Assembly (NCBI GenBank): GCA_963792175.1
Contig: CAWBVG010000031.1
Span: forward strand, 1 to 64,000
From: CAWBVG01 sp963792175
GTDB lineage: Bacteria; Acidobacteriota; Vicinamibacteria; Vicinamibacterales; CAVVIG01
Length of the DNA stretch: 64,000 nt
Direction: 5' to 3'
Below the pieces are notes generated by a model, which saw nothing but the letters and a program-made list of their open reading frames with translations, did not search any database and was not told the DNA's origin. Position numbers and translations under genes: made by a program. Shown one piece after another: positions 35,508 through 45,278 of the stretch (the first letter of the stretch is position 1; each line of letters begins with the position of its first letter).

Positions 35508-36165
35508 TCAACGACCGAGCAACTCGCCGACAGGCTGCAGCGGATCGAGGTGATCCGCTGCAGCTTTAAGCGACACCATGATCGGGACGGCGAGCAGCAG
35601 CCCCCAGACCCCCCACATCCATCCCCAGAACAACACGGACACAAAGACGGCGACGGTATTGAGTTCGCCGGCGCGCCCGGTGAGCCACGGCGACACCAGG
35701 TTGCCCTCCAGCATGGCGACCAGCGTGGACACGCCGGCGGCGGCTGCGGTGGACTCGATGTCGTGAAACTGCAGGAAGGCGCCGCAGGTGATGAGCGCGA
35801 CTGCGACGGTCGGGCCGATGAATGGCAGCGTATTGAGCACGCCGGCCAGCACGCCCCACACCGCGGCGTGCCCGACGCCCACCCACCACAAGCCGATACC
35901 AGTAGCGGCGCCGACAATCACCTCACCTTACCCATTCGTCATCTCCGCCTCACCCTCCACATGCTTCCCTCCCCCCCCCGACCACGACCGCCAGGCCACG
36001 CGGCATGCGGAGACGCATCAGCGCGGCGACGAACGGCTCGAGCGCGTACGCGAGGAGCACGCTGACGAGGAGCGGGACGAAGACCGGTTCGCCTTCTCGC
36101 AGCACGAAGATGGCGCCGGCGACGAAAAGGAGGCCGACCGCTGTCCCGCGTAGACGGAGAGTCAC
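35508..36165 (-). pseudogene. AI-2E family transporter with internal deletion
   Basis: The N-terminal part starts at GTG 36165 with two membrane segments (VGLLFVAGAIFVLREGEPVF; VLLAYALEPFVAALMRLRMP), to about residue 65. The C-terminal part (GVLAGVLNTLPFIGPTVAVA, then SPWLTGRAGELNTVAVFVSV) covers 137 residues. Between them, at about 35920-35985, lies a low-complexity C-rich join (runs such as CCCTCCCCCCCCC) in place of the expected 150 or so residues. Relatives have 350-380 residues. This is either a real internal deletion or a collapsed assembly; the protein would not be functional. Confidence 0.7.
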
Positions 36166-36211
36166 TGCCGAGTCAGGCCTTCAATTCGTGTACCATGATC
36201 GTCACTCGGCG

Positions 36212-37003
36212 ATGGACCTCGGACTCAAAAACAAGATCGCGATGGTCGGCGGCGCCAGCAAGGGGCTCGGGTATGCCGTGGCGCGGGCGTTGGCGGCGGA
36301 AGGCGCCGCCGTATCGATGGCCTCGCGCGACGGCGACGCGATTCGTCGCGCCGCCGACACCGTCGCGCGCGACACCGGTGGCCGTGCATTCGCGGTAGCC
36401 GCTGATCTGAGCGCCGCGGACGCCATCGCACAGTGGCACGCGGCGACGGTGAAGGAATTCGGCGGCGTCGACCTGCTGTTTGCGAATACCGGCGGCCCGC
36501 CGGCGGGCACGGCGCTCGGTTTCGACGACGCCGCCTGGCAGGCGGCGTTCGATCTCCTGCTCATGAGCGTGATCCGCACCGTGCGGCTCGTCGTCCCGTC
36601 CATGCGGGCGCGCGGCGGTGGCGCGATCCTGATCGGCACGTCGTCTTCGGTGAAGGAGCCGGTGCCGTACCTGGCGTTGTCGAACGTGCTGCGGTCCGGG
36701 GTGACGTCGCTCGCCAAGACGCTGTCGGTCGAACTGGCGGCCGACAAGATTCGCGTCAACACGCTGATCCCGGGACGGATTGCGACGGACCGCCTCCGTC
36801 ACCTCGACGAGATCAACGCCGGAAAGGCGGGGATTACCGTCGACGAACAGGCCGCACGGTCCGCCGCGACCGTTCCGGCCGGCCGTTACGGAACGCCCGA
36901 CGAGTTTGGCCGCGTCGGCGCGTTCCTGCTCTCCGACGCCGCGTCGTACCTCACGGGCGCGTCGGTGCAGGTCGACGGCGGTCTCATCAAGGGACTGTTA
37001 TGA
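36212..37003 (+). CDS. SDR family oxidoreductase, atypical active site
   Basis: An intact 263-residue short-chain dehydrogenase-like protein. The cofactor loop is VGGASKGLGYAVARAL (residues 11-26), and the NNAG region is replaced by LLFANTGGPPAGTA. The usual Ser...Tyr-x-x-x-Lys reads GTSSSVKEPVPYLALSNVLR, so a Tyr is present but the Lys four residues later is Ser, a variant seen in one SDR subgroup. The C-terminal part is RYGTPDEFGRVGAFLLSDAA and TGASVQVDGG, as normal. It may be a reductase with altered chemistry. It lies one base upstream of the proline dehydrogenase gene and likely shares its transcript. Confidence 0.82.
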   Translation: MDLGLKNKIAMVGGASKGLGYAVARALAAEGAAVSMASRDGDAIRRAADTVARDTGGRAFAVAADLSAADAIAQWHAATVKEFGGVDLLFANTGGPPAGTALGFDDAAWQAAFDLLLMSVIRTVRLVVPSMRARGGGAILIGTSSSVKEPVPYLALSNVLRSGVTSLAKTLSVELAADKIRVNTLIPGRIATDRLRHLDEINAGKAGITVDEQAARSAATVPAGRYGTPDEFGRVGAFLLSDAASYLTGASVQVDGGLIKGLL

Positions 37004-37004
37004 G

Positions 37005-37934
37005 ATGAGTCTGGCCCGCAAAGTTCTTCTCGCGATGTCGACCAACGCGTGGCTGCGGGAGCGCGCGACCAAAACGGCATTCGTTCGGCGCTCGGTGTCG
37101 ACGTTCATGCCGGGGGAGCGGCTCGAAGACGCGATGGCTGCCGCCGCGGCGCAGCAGGCGCGAGGCATCGACACGATTCTGACGAAGCTCGGCGAAAACG
37201 TCACCAGCATGACGGAAGCGGAAGCCGTGACGCTTCACTATCTCGACGTGCTCGACAAGGTCCAGGCCGCCGGTCTCAACGCGCAGATCTCGGTCAAACC
37301 CACGCAGCTCGGCCTCGATCTCGACAAGGAGCTCTGTTTCAAGAATCTGCTGCGGCTGATCGAACGCGCGGACGCGCGCGGCAACCTGGTCTGGATCGAC
37401 ATGGAGAGCTCGCCGTACGTCGATCCGACGCTCGACTTGTTCCGGCGCGCGCGCGCGGTGTCGCCGCGCGTCGGCATCGCGCTGCAGGCGTATCTCTATC
37501 GCACGGCCGCGGACGTCGAATCGCTGGTGCCGCTCGGGGCGGCGATCCGGCTGGTGAAGGGCGCGTATCTCGAGCCGCCGTCGGTGGCGTACCCGAAGAA
37601 AGCTGACGTCGACGAGAACTTCTACGCGCTGGCGTGCCGGCTGCTCGCAGACGATGCCCGGAGTGCGGGTGGACTGCTGCACATCGCCACGCACGATCCG
37701 CGGCTTGCCGATCGTCTCGCCGCGTTCATCGACGCGCAGGGCGTGCCCCGGGCCGCGTACGAGTATGCGATGTTGTACGGCATTCAGCGGCCGCTTCAAC
37801 AACGCCTGGTCGCGGCCGGCCGTCCGCTGCGCGTGCTGATTGCGTACGGCGACTATTGGTTTCCGTGGTACATGCGCCGGCTCGCGGAGCGGCCCGCGAA
37901 CGTCTGGTTTGTGGTCAAGAACATGTTCACGTGA
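37005..37934 (+). CDS. Proline dehydrogenase
   Basis: An intact 309-residue monofunctional FAD enzyme. NAQISVKPTQLGLDLDKELC carries the conserved Lys and Gln, LVWIDMESSPYVDPTLDLF the Asp/Glu pair, VGIALQAYLYRTAADVE the flavin-site Gln and Tyr-Arg, IRLVKGAYLEPPSVAYPKK the Lys-Gly-Ala, and LLHIATHDPRLAD the His-Asp. It oxidises proline to pyrroline-5-carboxylate and feeds electrons to quinone. No PutA-type P5C dehydrogenase domain is attached. The stop lies one or two bases before a GGGATTA word array that runs almost to the next gene. Confidence 0.9.
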   Translation: MSLARKVLLAMSTNAWLRERATKTAFVRRSVSTFMPGERLEDAMAAAAAQQARGIDTILTKLGENVTSMTEAEAVTLHYLDVLDKVQAAGLNAQISVKPTQLGLDLDKELCFKNLLRLIERADARGNLVWIDMESSPYVDPTLDLFRRARAVSPRVGIALQAYLYRTAADVESLVPLGAAIRLVKGAYLEPPSVAYPKKADVDENFYALACRLLADDARSAGGLLHIATHDPRLADRLAAFIDAQGVPRAAYEYAMLYGIQRPLQQRLVAAGRPLRVLIAYGDYWFPWYMRRLAERPANVWFVVKNMFT

Positions 37935-37935
37935 A

Positions 37936-38004
37936 GGGATTGGGGATTAGGGAATAGGGATTCGTCCCCCAAGCCGGCCAATCCCTAATCCCTAATCCCT
38001 GGGG
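37936..38004. repeat. GGGATTAGGG / AATCCCTA dyad array after proline dehydrogenase
   Basis: The left arm has GGGATTGGGGATTAGGG, AATAGGGATTCG; the right arm has CCAATCCCTAATCCC and TAATCCCTGGGGA. The arms are reverse complements around a short loop at about 37965-37977. It fills the 80-bp gap between proline dehydrogenase and the ADOP permease. Confidence 0.88.
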
Positions 38005-38014
38005 ACTCGCTGTC

Positions 38015-40654
38015 ATGCGATTCGCACACATGCTGCTGATGCGACTTCGCGCCCTCGTGCGCGGCGAGGCCGCCGACCGCGAGCTCGGCGACGAGATGCG
38101 TGCGCACCTCGAGCACCTGGTGGCCGGACACATCGCCCGCGGTCTGACGCCAGAGGCGGCTCGCGAGGCCGCGCGGCGTGAATTCGGCCCTGTGACGCAA
38201 CTGGCGGAGGAGTCGCGCGACGCGCGAGGCGTGGCCTGGCTCGCCAACGGATGGCAGGACATCCGCTACGGCGCGCGCCTGATGCGGCGCACGCCGGCGT
38301 TTGCCGCCGCCGCCATTGTCACCATCGCCCTCGGCATCGGCGCCACCACCGCGATGTTCAGCGTCGTCTATGGCGTCGTCCTGCGGCCGCTGCCGTATCG
38401 GGATCCGGATCGCCTGGTCAACCTCTGGTCCACGGCGATCAAACGCGGCCTGCCACGCGCCTATGTCGGCATGGCGAACGTCTACGACTGGAAAGCGCGC
38501 AACCACGTGTTCGAGGACATCGCGACGCTGCGGGCCGTCGCGAACTTCAATCTGACCGGACAGGGAGAACCCGAGCGGCTGAATGGTTCGCGTGTCTCGG
38601 CCAATCTTTTTCCTGTCCTGGGCGTCACGCCGCTCATCGGGCGGACGTTCACCGAGGACGAAGACGAGATCGGACATGAGCACGTCGCACTGCTCACCTA
38701 TCCACTGTGGGTCCGCCGATTCGGCGCCGACCCGGCAATCGTTGGACGTTCAATCGCGCTGAACGGCGAGCCGCACACGGTGGTGGGCGTCATGCGCCCG
38801 GACTTCGCGTTTCCGACCCGCGAGTTTCAGATCTACACGCCGCTGACGTTCGATCCAGACGAGCTCGTCAATCGGATGAACTATTCGTATCTCGCGGTGG
38901 CGCGTCTGAAGCCTGGCGTCTCGCTGACCGAAGCACAGTCCGAGATGACAGTCTTATCGACACAGATCGAGCGCGAACATCCGAAAGCAAACGAGGGCAT
39001 CGGCGCCGAAGTCGTGCCGATGCTGGACGACACGGTCTCGACGGTGAAAACGTCGCTGTACATCCTGCTCGCCGCGGTCGCGGCGATGCTCCTCATCGGA
39101 TGCGCCAACCTGGCCAATCTGCTCGTGGCGCGAGCGCTGGTGCGGCAACGTGAGCTCGCCGTCCGGGCGGCGCTCGGCGCGGCGAGAGCGCGATTGATCA
39201 TGCAGTCGGTCGGCGAGCTGGTCCCCATGCTCGTCATCGGTGGCGCGCTCGGACTGCTCGGCGCAGCATGGGTGATTGTTGCGCTCGTGCCGCAGCTGCC
39301 GGTCGGGGTCCCGCGTGTCGAGAACATCGGCCTGCATGTGCCGGTCCTTGTCGGCACGGCGGTCACGCTCGCGGCGATTGCCGTGTTCGTCGGCGTGTGG
39401 CCCGCGCTCGAAGCCTCGCGTGGCGGATTGAGCGCATCGGTGGCGGACCTCTCGCGTGGCAACACCGGCACGCGCGGACGATCGCGCGTGCGCGATCTGC
39501 TGGTGGTCGCCCAGATCGCTGCGACGATGTGGCTGGTGATCGGCGCGGCGTTGCTGACGCGAAGCTTCGGCGAGCTGCGCCAGGTGCGTCCAGGATTCAA
39601 TCCGGAGCGCGTGTACAGCCTGCACCTGGCGATTCCGCGCAGCAAGTACCCGCGCGATCCTGACGTGGCGGCGTTCGGCGACCGCATCCTCGAGCGTGTC
39701 CGGGCGCTCCCCGAGGTGGTGTCGGCCTCACTGGTCAACCGCTTGCCGCTTGCCGGCGGCACGCAAACTGGCGGCATCGAGCTCGAGGGCCTCGACCCGA
39801 AAGCCACGGTGCTGGGCAACGTGGACTACCGATCGGTGACGCCCGATTACTTCCGCACGCTGGAGATTCCGCTTCTCAGTGGCCGCTCGTTCGCGGAGAC
39901 CGATACCGAGACGTCCCCGCAGGTGGCGATCATCGACGAGCGGCTCGCGAAGCTCGTCGCGACGCTCGGCGATCCCGTCGGACGGCGCGTCCGGATCCCG
40001 GTGATGAACCTGCCCTGGCTCCGGATCGTCGGCGTCGTCGGTCACATCCGGCACGACCGGCTGGACGAAGACACGCGTCCCCAGGTGTATTTCCCGTACA
40101 AACAGCGCACGCAGGATCGGATGGCGCTCGCCGTGCGGACACGAACGGACCCGGCCGCGATTGGCGGGGCGCTCGTGAACGCAATCCGCTCAGTCGATGC
40201 GGAGCAGCCGGTCTACGACGCGCGCACCCTCGAAGCCGTCGTCGATCGCTCCGTGGCGCAGCGCTGGCTGCAGACAGTGCTGCTCGGTTCGTTCGCCGTC
40301 ATCGCCGTGCTGCTCGCCAGCATCGGCGTCTATGGCGTCATTGCCTACACCGTCGGACAGCGGCGGCGAGAGTTCGGTATTCGTCTGGCGCTCGGCGCCA
40401 GCCGTTCCGCGATCGTCGGTCTGGTGATGCGCCGCGGCGTGCTGCTGTTTGGCTGCGGCGCCGCCATCGGCCTGGCCGCCGCGGCCGCCAGCGCACGGGT
40501 CCTCGCGAGTCTGCTGTTCAACATCAGCGGCTTCGATCTGATCAGCCTCGGCGTCTCCACGGCCATTCTCTTCGCCGTCGCGCTTGCCGCCTGCGGCGTT
40601 CCAGCACGGCGTGCGGCGAGCGTCGATCCGTCGCTGGCATTGCGCGCTGAATAG
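38015..40654 (+). CDS. ADOP family ABC transporter permease (MacB/FtsX-like)
   Basis: An intact 879-residue protein of the acidobacterial duplicated orphan permease family. The N-terminal domain (residues 1-75: RGEAADRELGDEMRAHLEHL, GLTPEAAREAARREFG) is the ADOP-specific part. Then come the first membrane segment (AAAAIVTIALGIGATTAMFS), a MacB-type periplasmic domain (residues 110-340), an FtsX segment (LLAAVAAMLLIGCANLANLL), a second membrane block near 390-440, a second periplasmic domain, and the C-terminal FtsX segment ending VDPSLALR. No ABC ATPase gene is nearby, which is usual for this family. The function is unknown, possibly lipoprotein or drug export. Confidence 0.93.
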   Translation: MRFAHMLLMRLRALVRGEAADRELGDEMRAHLEHLVAGHIARGLTPEAAREAARREFGPVTQLAEESRDARGVAWLANGWQDIRYGARLMRRTPAFAAAAIVTIALGIGATTAMFSVVYGVVLRPLPYRDPDRLVNLWSTAIKRGLPRAYVGMANVYDWKARNHVFEDIATLRAVANFNLTGQGEPERLNGSRVSANLFPVLGVTPLIGRTFTEDEDEIGHEHVALLTYPLWVRRFGADPAIVGRSIALNGEPHTVVGVMRPDFAFPTREFQIYTPLTFDPDELVNRMNYSYLAVARLKPGVSLTEAQSEMTVLSTQIEREHPKANEGIGAEVVPMLDDTVSTVKTSLYILLAAVAAMLLIGCANLANLLVARALVRQRELAVRAALGAARARLIMQSVGELVPMLVIGGALGLLGAAWVIVALVPQLPVGVPRVENIGLHVPVLVGTAVTLAAIAVFVGVWPALEASRGGLSASVADLSRGNTGTRGRSRVRDLLVVAQIAATMWLVIGAALLTRSFGELRQVRPGFNPERVYSLHLAIPRSKYPRDPDVAAFGDRILERVRALPEVVSASLVNRLPLAGGTQTGGIELEGLDPKATVLGNVDYRSVTPDYFRTLEIPLLSGRSFAETDTETSPQVAIIDERLAKLVATLGDPVGRRVRIPVMNLPWLRIVGVVGHIRHDRLDEDTRPQVYFPYKQRTQDRMALAVRTRTDPAAIGGALVNAIRSVDAEQPVYDARTLEAVVDRSVAQRWLQTVLLGSFAVIAVLLASIGVYGVIAYTVGQRRREFGIRLALGASRSAIVGLVMRRGVLLFGCGAAIGLAAAAASARVLASLLFNISGFDLISLGVSTAILFAVALAACGVPARRAASVDPSLALRAE

Positions 40655-40657
40655 GCG

Positions 40658-40862
40658 AAGTCGTCAGTCACCAGTCGTCAGTCTTCAGTCCTAGGTCGTC
40701 AGTCCTCGGTCGAAGTCTTCGGTCACGGTCTTCAGTCGTTAGTCGCTCGTCCGACTGTGACTGTGTCTAACGACTGGGACTGACGACTAAGACTGATGAC
40801 TGAGACTGACGACTGACGACTCATGACTGGCGACTGACGACTGGCGACTGAAGACTACAATA
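40658..40862. repeat. GTCAGTC / GACTGAC dyad array after the ADOP gene
   Basis: About 200 bases made of CGTCAGTC, AGTCGTCAGTC, TCAGTCC and TCGGTC on the left and GACTGACGAC, GACTAAGACTGATGAC, GACTGGCGAC on the right, forming a very long potential hairpin around 40755-40765. It starts three bases after the ADOP stop and ends at the next gene's start codons. It is the largest array in the window. Confidence 0.9.
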
Positions 40863-40868
40863 GTGCGC

Positions 40869-43800
40869 ATGATCATGCGCATGGTGTTTGCGGGCGCATT
40901 CGCCCTTTTGTGCTTGTCGCCAATCTCTGCGCAGCGCCGCGGCGGCGCAGCCGCGTCAGCCGAGGCGCTGTCATTCCGCTTCCTCGGTCCCGTTGTCGGG
41001 AACCGTGTGGCGTCGATTGCCGGCATTCCCGGCGATCCGTCGATCTACTACGCCGGCGCCGCGTCAGGCGGGGTCTGGAAGACCACCGATGGCGGCAATC
41101 GCTGGGCGCCGGTGTCCGACGCGATGCCGGTCGCCGCGATCGGCGCGATCGCGGTGGCGCCGTCGGACCCGAACGTGGTGTGGGCCGGCACCGGGGAAGC
41201 CTGGGCTATCCGCGACAGCGACGTCATCGGCGACGGCATCTACAAGTCGATTGACGCCGGAAAGACCTGGACGCATGCCGGTCTGAACGACACCGGCCGT
41301 ATCGGCCGCATCCTCATCCACCCGACGAACCCCGACATCGTCTTTGCGTGCGCGATCGGCCGTATCACCGCGCCCCAGCAAGAGCGTGGCGTCTTCCGCA
41401 CGACGGATGGCGGACAGCACTGGGAGCGGGTGTTGTTCGTGGACGAGAACACGGGTTGCTCCGGGCTGTCGATGGACGCGAAGAATCCGCGCACGCTGTT
41501 TGCCGGCACGTGGCAGGTCGAGATGCACCCATGGGCGATGTTGAGCGGCGGGCCGGGCAGCGGCCTGTACGTGTCTCGCGACGGCGGCAGCACGTGGACG
41601 AAGATCGACGCCGCCGGGCTGCCGCACGCGCCGCTCGGCAAGATCGACGTCGCCGTCGCGCCGACCGATTCGAATCGGGTCTATGCGCTGATCCAGACCG
41701 CCGACCAGGGATCGGTCTGGCGATCGGACGATGGCGGCGGCAGCTGGCGCGTCGTGAACTGGTCGCGCGAGCTGATCGGCCGCGCCGGCTATTACATCCA
41801 TCTCGCGGTGTCGCCCGGCAACGAGGACGAAATTCTGGTTTCCAACAGCTCGTTCTTTCAGTCGGTCGACGGCGGTCAGACGTTCCGCAGTGTCAACTGG
41901 GGCGGCGACAATCACGATATCTGGTGGGACCCGAAGGATCCGGATCGGTTCGCGATCACGCACGACGCCGGCATCACGCTGACGACGCAGCACGGCCGCA
42001 GCACGCAGCGCGTGCAACTGCCCATCGGCCAGATGTATCACGTCACCGTCGACAACCAGGTGCCGTACTACGTCTACAGCAACATGCAGGACGATGGCAC
42101 GATGCGGGGATCGGTGATCGCCGCGGAGAACGCCGGCGCGGGATACAACGGATCGGGCAACAGCTGGGACCACGGCCTGGGCGGCTGCGAGTCGGGATTC
42201 ACGGTCCCCGATCCGGCGGATCCCAACATCGTCTGGTCGACGTGCTATGGCAACAAGGTGACGCGCTACGACCATCGGACGAAGGTCGCGCGCTCGGTGG
42301 CGCCGTATCTCATCACCCTTGATTCGCCGCCGCAGGACTCGAAATACCGCTGTCACTGGACGGCGCCGCTCGCGATCGATCCGTTCGATCACAACAACGT
42401 CTACTACGGCTGCAACGTCATCTTCAAAACGACTAGCGGCGGTCAGAGCTGGCAGGTGATCAGTCCCGATCTCTCGACCCAGGATCCGACCCGGATCATC
42501 GCGTCCGGGGGCATCGTCGGCGACAACCTCGGTCAGTTCGCGCCGGAGGTGGTATTCGCGATCGCCACCTCGGAGGTCGAGAAGGGTCTCATCTGGGCCG
42601 GAACCAACGACGGCAAGATCTGGTACACGAGGGATGGCGGCGCGAAGTGGAACGACGTGTCGAAGAACATCACCGGCATGCCGGCCTGGGGTGTGGTGTC
42701 GAAGATCGAGCCCTCGCACTTCAGCGGCGGCACGGCGTACGTGGCCGTTGATGCGCACCTGATGGACAGCCGCGAGCCCTACATCTTCAAGACGACGGAC
42801 TATGGCGCGACCTGGAAGCGGGTGAACGGCGATCTGCCGAATGCGCATCCGCTGTCCTATGTCAAAGCGGTGGCCGAGAATCCCAACAAGCAGGGGATGC
42901 TGTTCGCCGGCACCGGCCACGCCTTCTACTACTCGACCGATGATGGCGGCCATTGGACGGAAGTGTCGGCCGGTCTGCCGCGCGCGCCGGTCAGCTGGGT
43001 CGTCGTCCAGAAGCAGTTCCACGACGTCGTCGTGTCGACGTACGGCCGCGGCCTCTACGTCCTCGACGACATCACGCCGCTCGAGCAGAGCACGCCGGCG
43101 ACGACGGACGCGGCCGCGCATCTGTTTGCGCCGCGCGCCAGCTACCGCTGGACCCAGCGCGGGCGCGCGCTGCTCAACTATTCGCTGAAGTCCGCGCCTC
43201 GCGGTCCGGTGCAGCTGCAGGTGCTGGACGCCGACGGCAAGCTGTACGCGACCTGCGGACGACGCCGCGGGCGGGACTCAATCGCGTGTCGTGGGATCTG
43301 CGGTACGAGCCGCCCCGGCTGATTGCGCTGCGGACGACACCGCCGGAGAACCCGCACATCTGGGAGGAACCGCGCTTTCGCGGACAGGACACGCGTCCGG
43401 TCACGCACTGGGGTCTCGAGCCGGCGCAGGTCGGTCCGATCGTCGTGCCGGGCAAGTACACGGTCAAGCTGACGGCGGACGGGCAGTCCCATACGCAAAC
43501 GATCGACATCCTGAAGGATCCGAAGATTCCATCGTCGGTTGCCGATCTCGACTTGTCGGTGAAACTGCAGCTGCGGCTGCGCGATGACATCAGCGCTGCC
43601 GCCGACATGGTGAACGCCATCGAGGTGATGCGCAAGCAGCTCGAGGACGTGCAGAAGGCGTACAAGAGCGACGCGAGCAAAGCGGCGCTGCTCAAGCAGG
43701 TGAGCGAGATGGACAAGAAGCTGTTCGATCTCGAAGCGCGCCTGCTCGAGCCGGCGCAGATGACGAGCGACGACAAGTACTTTCAGCAGGCGTATCGCGT

Positions 43801-44026
43801 CTACATGAACCTGATCTGGCTGAACGGCGAAGTCGGACCTGGCGCCGGCGACGTCGCCGGCGGCGCCGATTTCGCCCCCACCGATACGTCAGTCGGAATG
43901 CTCGAGAACATCGAGAAGGATCTCAACGCGGCGAAGGGCGATTACAAGACGCTGATGGAACGTGACGTCCCGGCGTTCAACCGCGCGATCGGCGGCGCGA
44001 TCACGCCGCTGACCGGAGGACGATAG
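40869..44026 (+). CDS. BNR/sortilin-type beta-propeller exported protein, one frameshift
   Basis: A protein of about 1,052 residues. A signal peptide is present (MRMVFAGAFALLCLSPISAQ). Many BNR/Asp-box repeats follow, such as GGVWKTTDGGNRW, GIYKSIDAGKTW, GVFRTTDGGQHW, GLYVSRDGGSTW, IFKTTSGGQSW and WYTRDGGAKW, so it folds as two beta-propellers (VPS10/glycosyl-hydrolase-like). After a frameshift near 43250 it continues with a beta-sandwich (GLNRVSWDLRYEPPRLIALR, then VVPGKYTVKLTADGQSHTQT) and a helical C-terminal region ending ITPLTGGR. Such proteins are abundant in Acidobacteriota; no sialidase residues are evident, so catalysis is doubtful and binding is more likely. GTG 40863 or three ATGs can start it. 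Confidence 0.88.
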
Positions 44027-44028
44027 GT

Positions 44029-44052
44029 AGGGGCGGTTCGCGAACCGCCCCT
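44029..44052. terminator. Perfect 24-bp palindrome after the BNR gene
   Basis: AGGGGCGGTTCG (44029-44040) is immediately followed by its reverse complement CGAACCGCCCCT (44041-44052), two bases after the BNR stop. It could form a strong hairpin with a TTCG-GCGAA-type tip. No T-run follows, so it may be a processing or stability element instead of an intrinsic terminator. The rest of the gap, 44053-44198, shows no gene. Confidence 0.7.
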
Positions 44053-44198
44053 GCCTCGTGCTATCTTGAACATTGAAAGGAGGGCCTGTTCACATGACTG
44101 TCGTTGATCCAGGGTGGGACAGGTCCGCCTTCTAACCTACCTGCCCCACCCGACCTACCCGACCACACAAATCACGCGTTGTTGACTGGAGGGTCGAC

Positions 44199-45278
44199 GT
44201 GTCTTCACGTGAACGTCTGGGGTGGAATCCGTTTTTTGCCGCGCAGGTGGCGACGCTCGGGCGAACCGACTTGGGATTTGCGCGAGTCATCGAAGAACAA
44301 CGGGGGCTGTATCAGGTGGCCGGCGACGCCGAAGGCGCCGCCGAAGTCAGCGGCCGGTTCCGTCACGATCACGCGACCGCCGCCGACTTCCCGGCCGTCG
44401 GCGATTGGGTCGGCGTGCGCGACGGCATCATTCATTGTCGTCTGGAACGTCGCAGCGGCCTGTCGCGCGCCGCCGCGGGGCGCGCCGTCCAGGAACAGGT
44501 GGTCGCCGCCAACATCGACACCGTGTTCCTGGTCACGGCGCTGCCGGGCGACCTGAATGTGCGGCGGCTCGAGCGCTACTTGACGATGGTCTGGGATGGT
44601 GGCGCGCTTCCCGTCGTGCTGCTCAACAAGGCCGATCTGTCCGACGACCCCGAGCGCACGGCCGTCGCCGTCCGGGCTCGGCTGCCGCTCGTCGACGTCG
44701 TGACCGCGAGCGCGCTTCACGATCGTGGCCTCGACGCGCTGGCGCCGTACCTGCGCGCGGCGCAGACGATTGCGCTGGTGGGATCGTCAGGCGTCGGGAA
44801 GTCGACTCTCGTCAATCGGCTGCTCGGACACGACGCGCTGCGAGTCGCCGCGATCAGCGAGGCCGACGGCAAGGGGCGTCACACCACCACGGCGCGGCAG
44901 CTCGTGGAGCTGGCCGGCGGCGCGCTGTTGATCGACACACCCGGGATGCGCGAGCTGCAGCCGTGGGCGGGCGACGCAGCTGTCGATGCGGCGTTCGACG
45001 ACGTCGCCGCGCTGGCGGAACGGTGCCGGTTCGGGGACTGCGCGCATGACGGCGAGCCGGGCTGCGCCGTCGCCGAGGCTGTCGACGCCGGGACGATCGA
45101 TGCGGATCGCGTCGAGCACTACCGGCACCTGGCGCGCGAAGCGGCGTTCGAGGAACGGAAACGCGACAAGGCGGCGGCGTCGAACGCGAAGAAGCGTTGG
45201 AAACAGAGCGCGCAGGCGTTGAAGACGCTGTACAAGGTCCGCGGCCGCGGCGAGAACGTGAACCGGAGGTCAGACTAG
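44199..45278 (+). CDS. rsgA: Ribosome small subunit-dependent GTPase A
   Basis: An intact 359-residue circularly permuted GTPase with a GTG start. The N-terminal OB fold includes DFPAVGDWVGVRDGIIHCRL. GTPase motifs are in permuted order: VLLNKADLSDD (G4), then GSSGVGKSTLVNRLLG (G1, near residue 195), GKGRHTTTARQL (G2) and LIDTPGMRELQPW (G3). The C-terminal zinc site is CRFGDCAHDGEPGC. It helps mature the 30S subunit. It may be translated with its stop in the dyad array below (CTAG at 45275-45278). It converges with the sulfatase gene. Confidence 0.93.
   Translation: MSSRERLGWNPFFAAQVATLGRTDLGFARVIEEQRGLYQVAGDAEGAAEVSGRFRHDHATAADFPAVGDWVGVRDGIIHCRLERRSGLSRAAAGRAVQEQVVAANIDTVFLVTALPGDLNVRRLERYLTMVWDGGALPVVLLNKADLSDDPERTAVAVRARLPLVDVVTASALHDRGLDALAPYLRAAQTIALVGSSGVGKSTLVNRLLGHDALRVAAISEADGKGRHTTTARQLVELAGGALLIDTPGMRELQPWAGDAAVDAAFDDVAALAERCRFGDCAHDGEPGCAVAEAVDAGTIDADRVEHYRHLAREAAFEERKRDKAAASNAKKRWKQSAQALKTLYKVRGRGENVNRRSD

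Noticed and set aside
40658..40862. CRISPR array
   Set aside because: Repeated words are 7-10 bp with no unique spacers of constant length, and there are no cas genes in the window. The array is a foldback.
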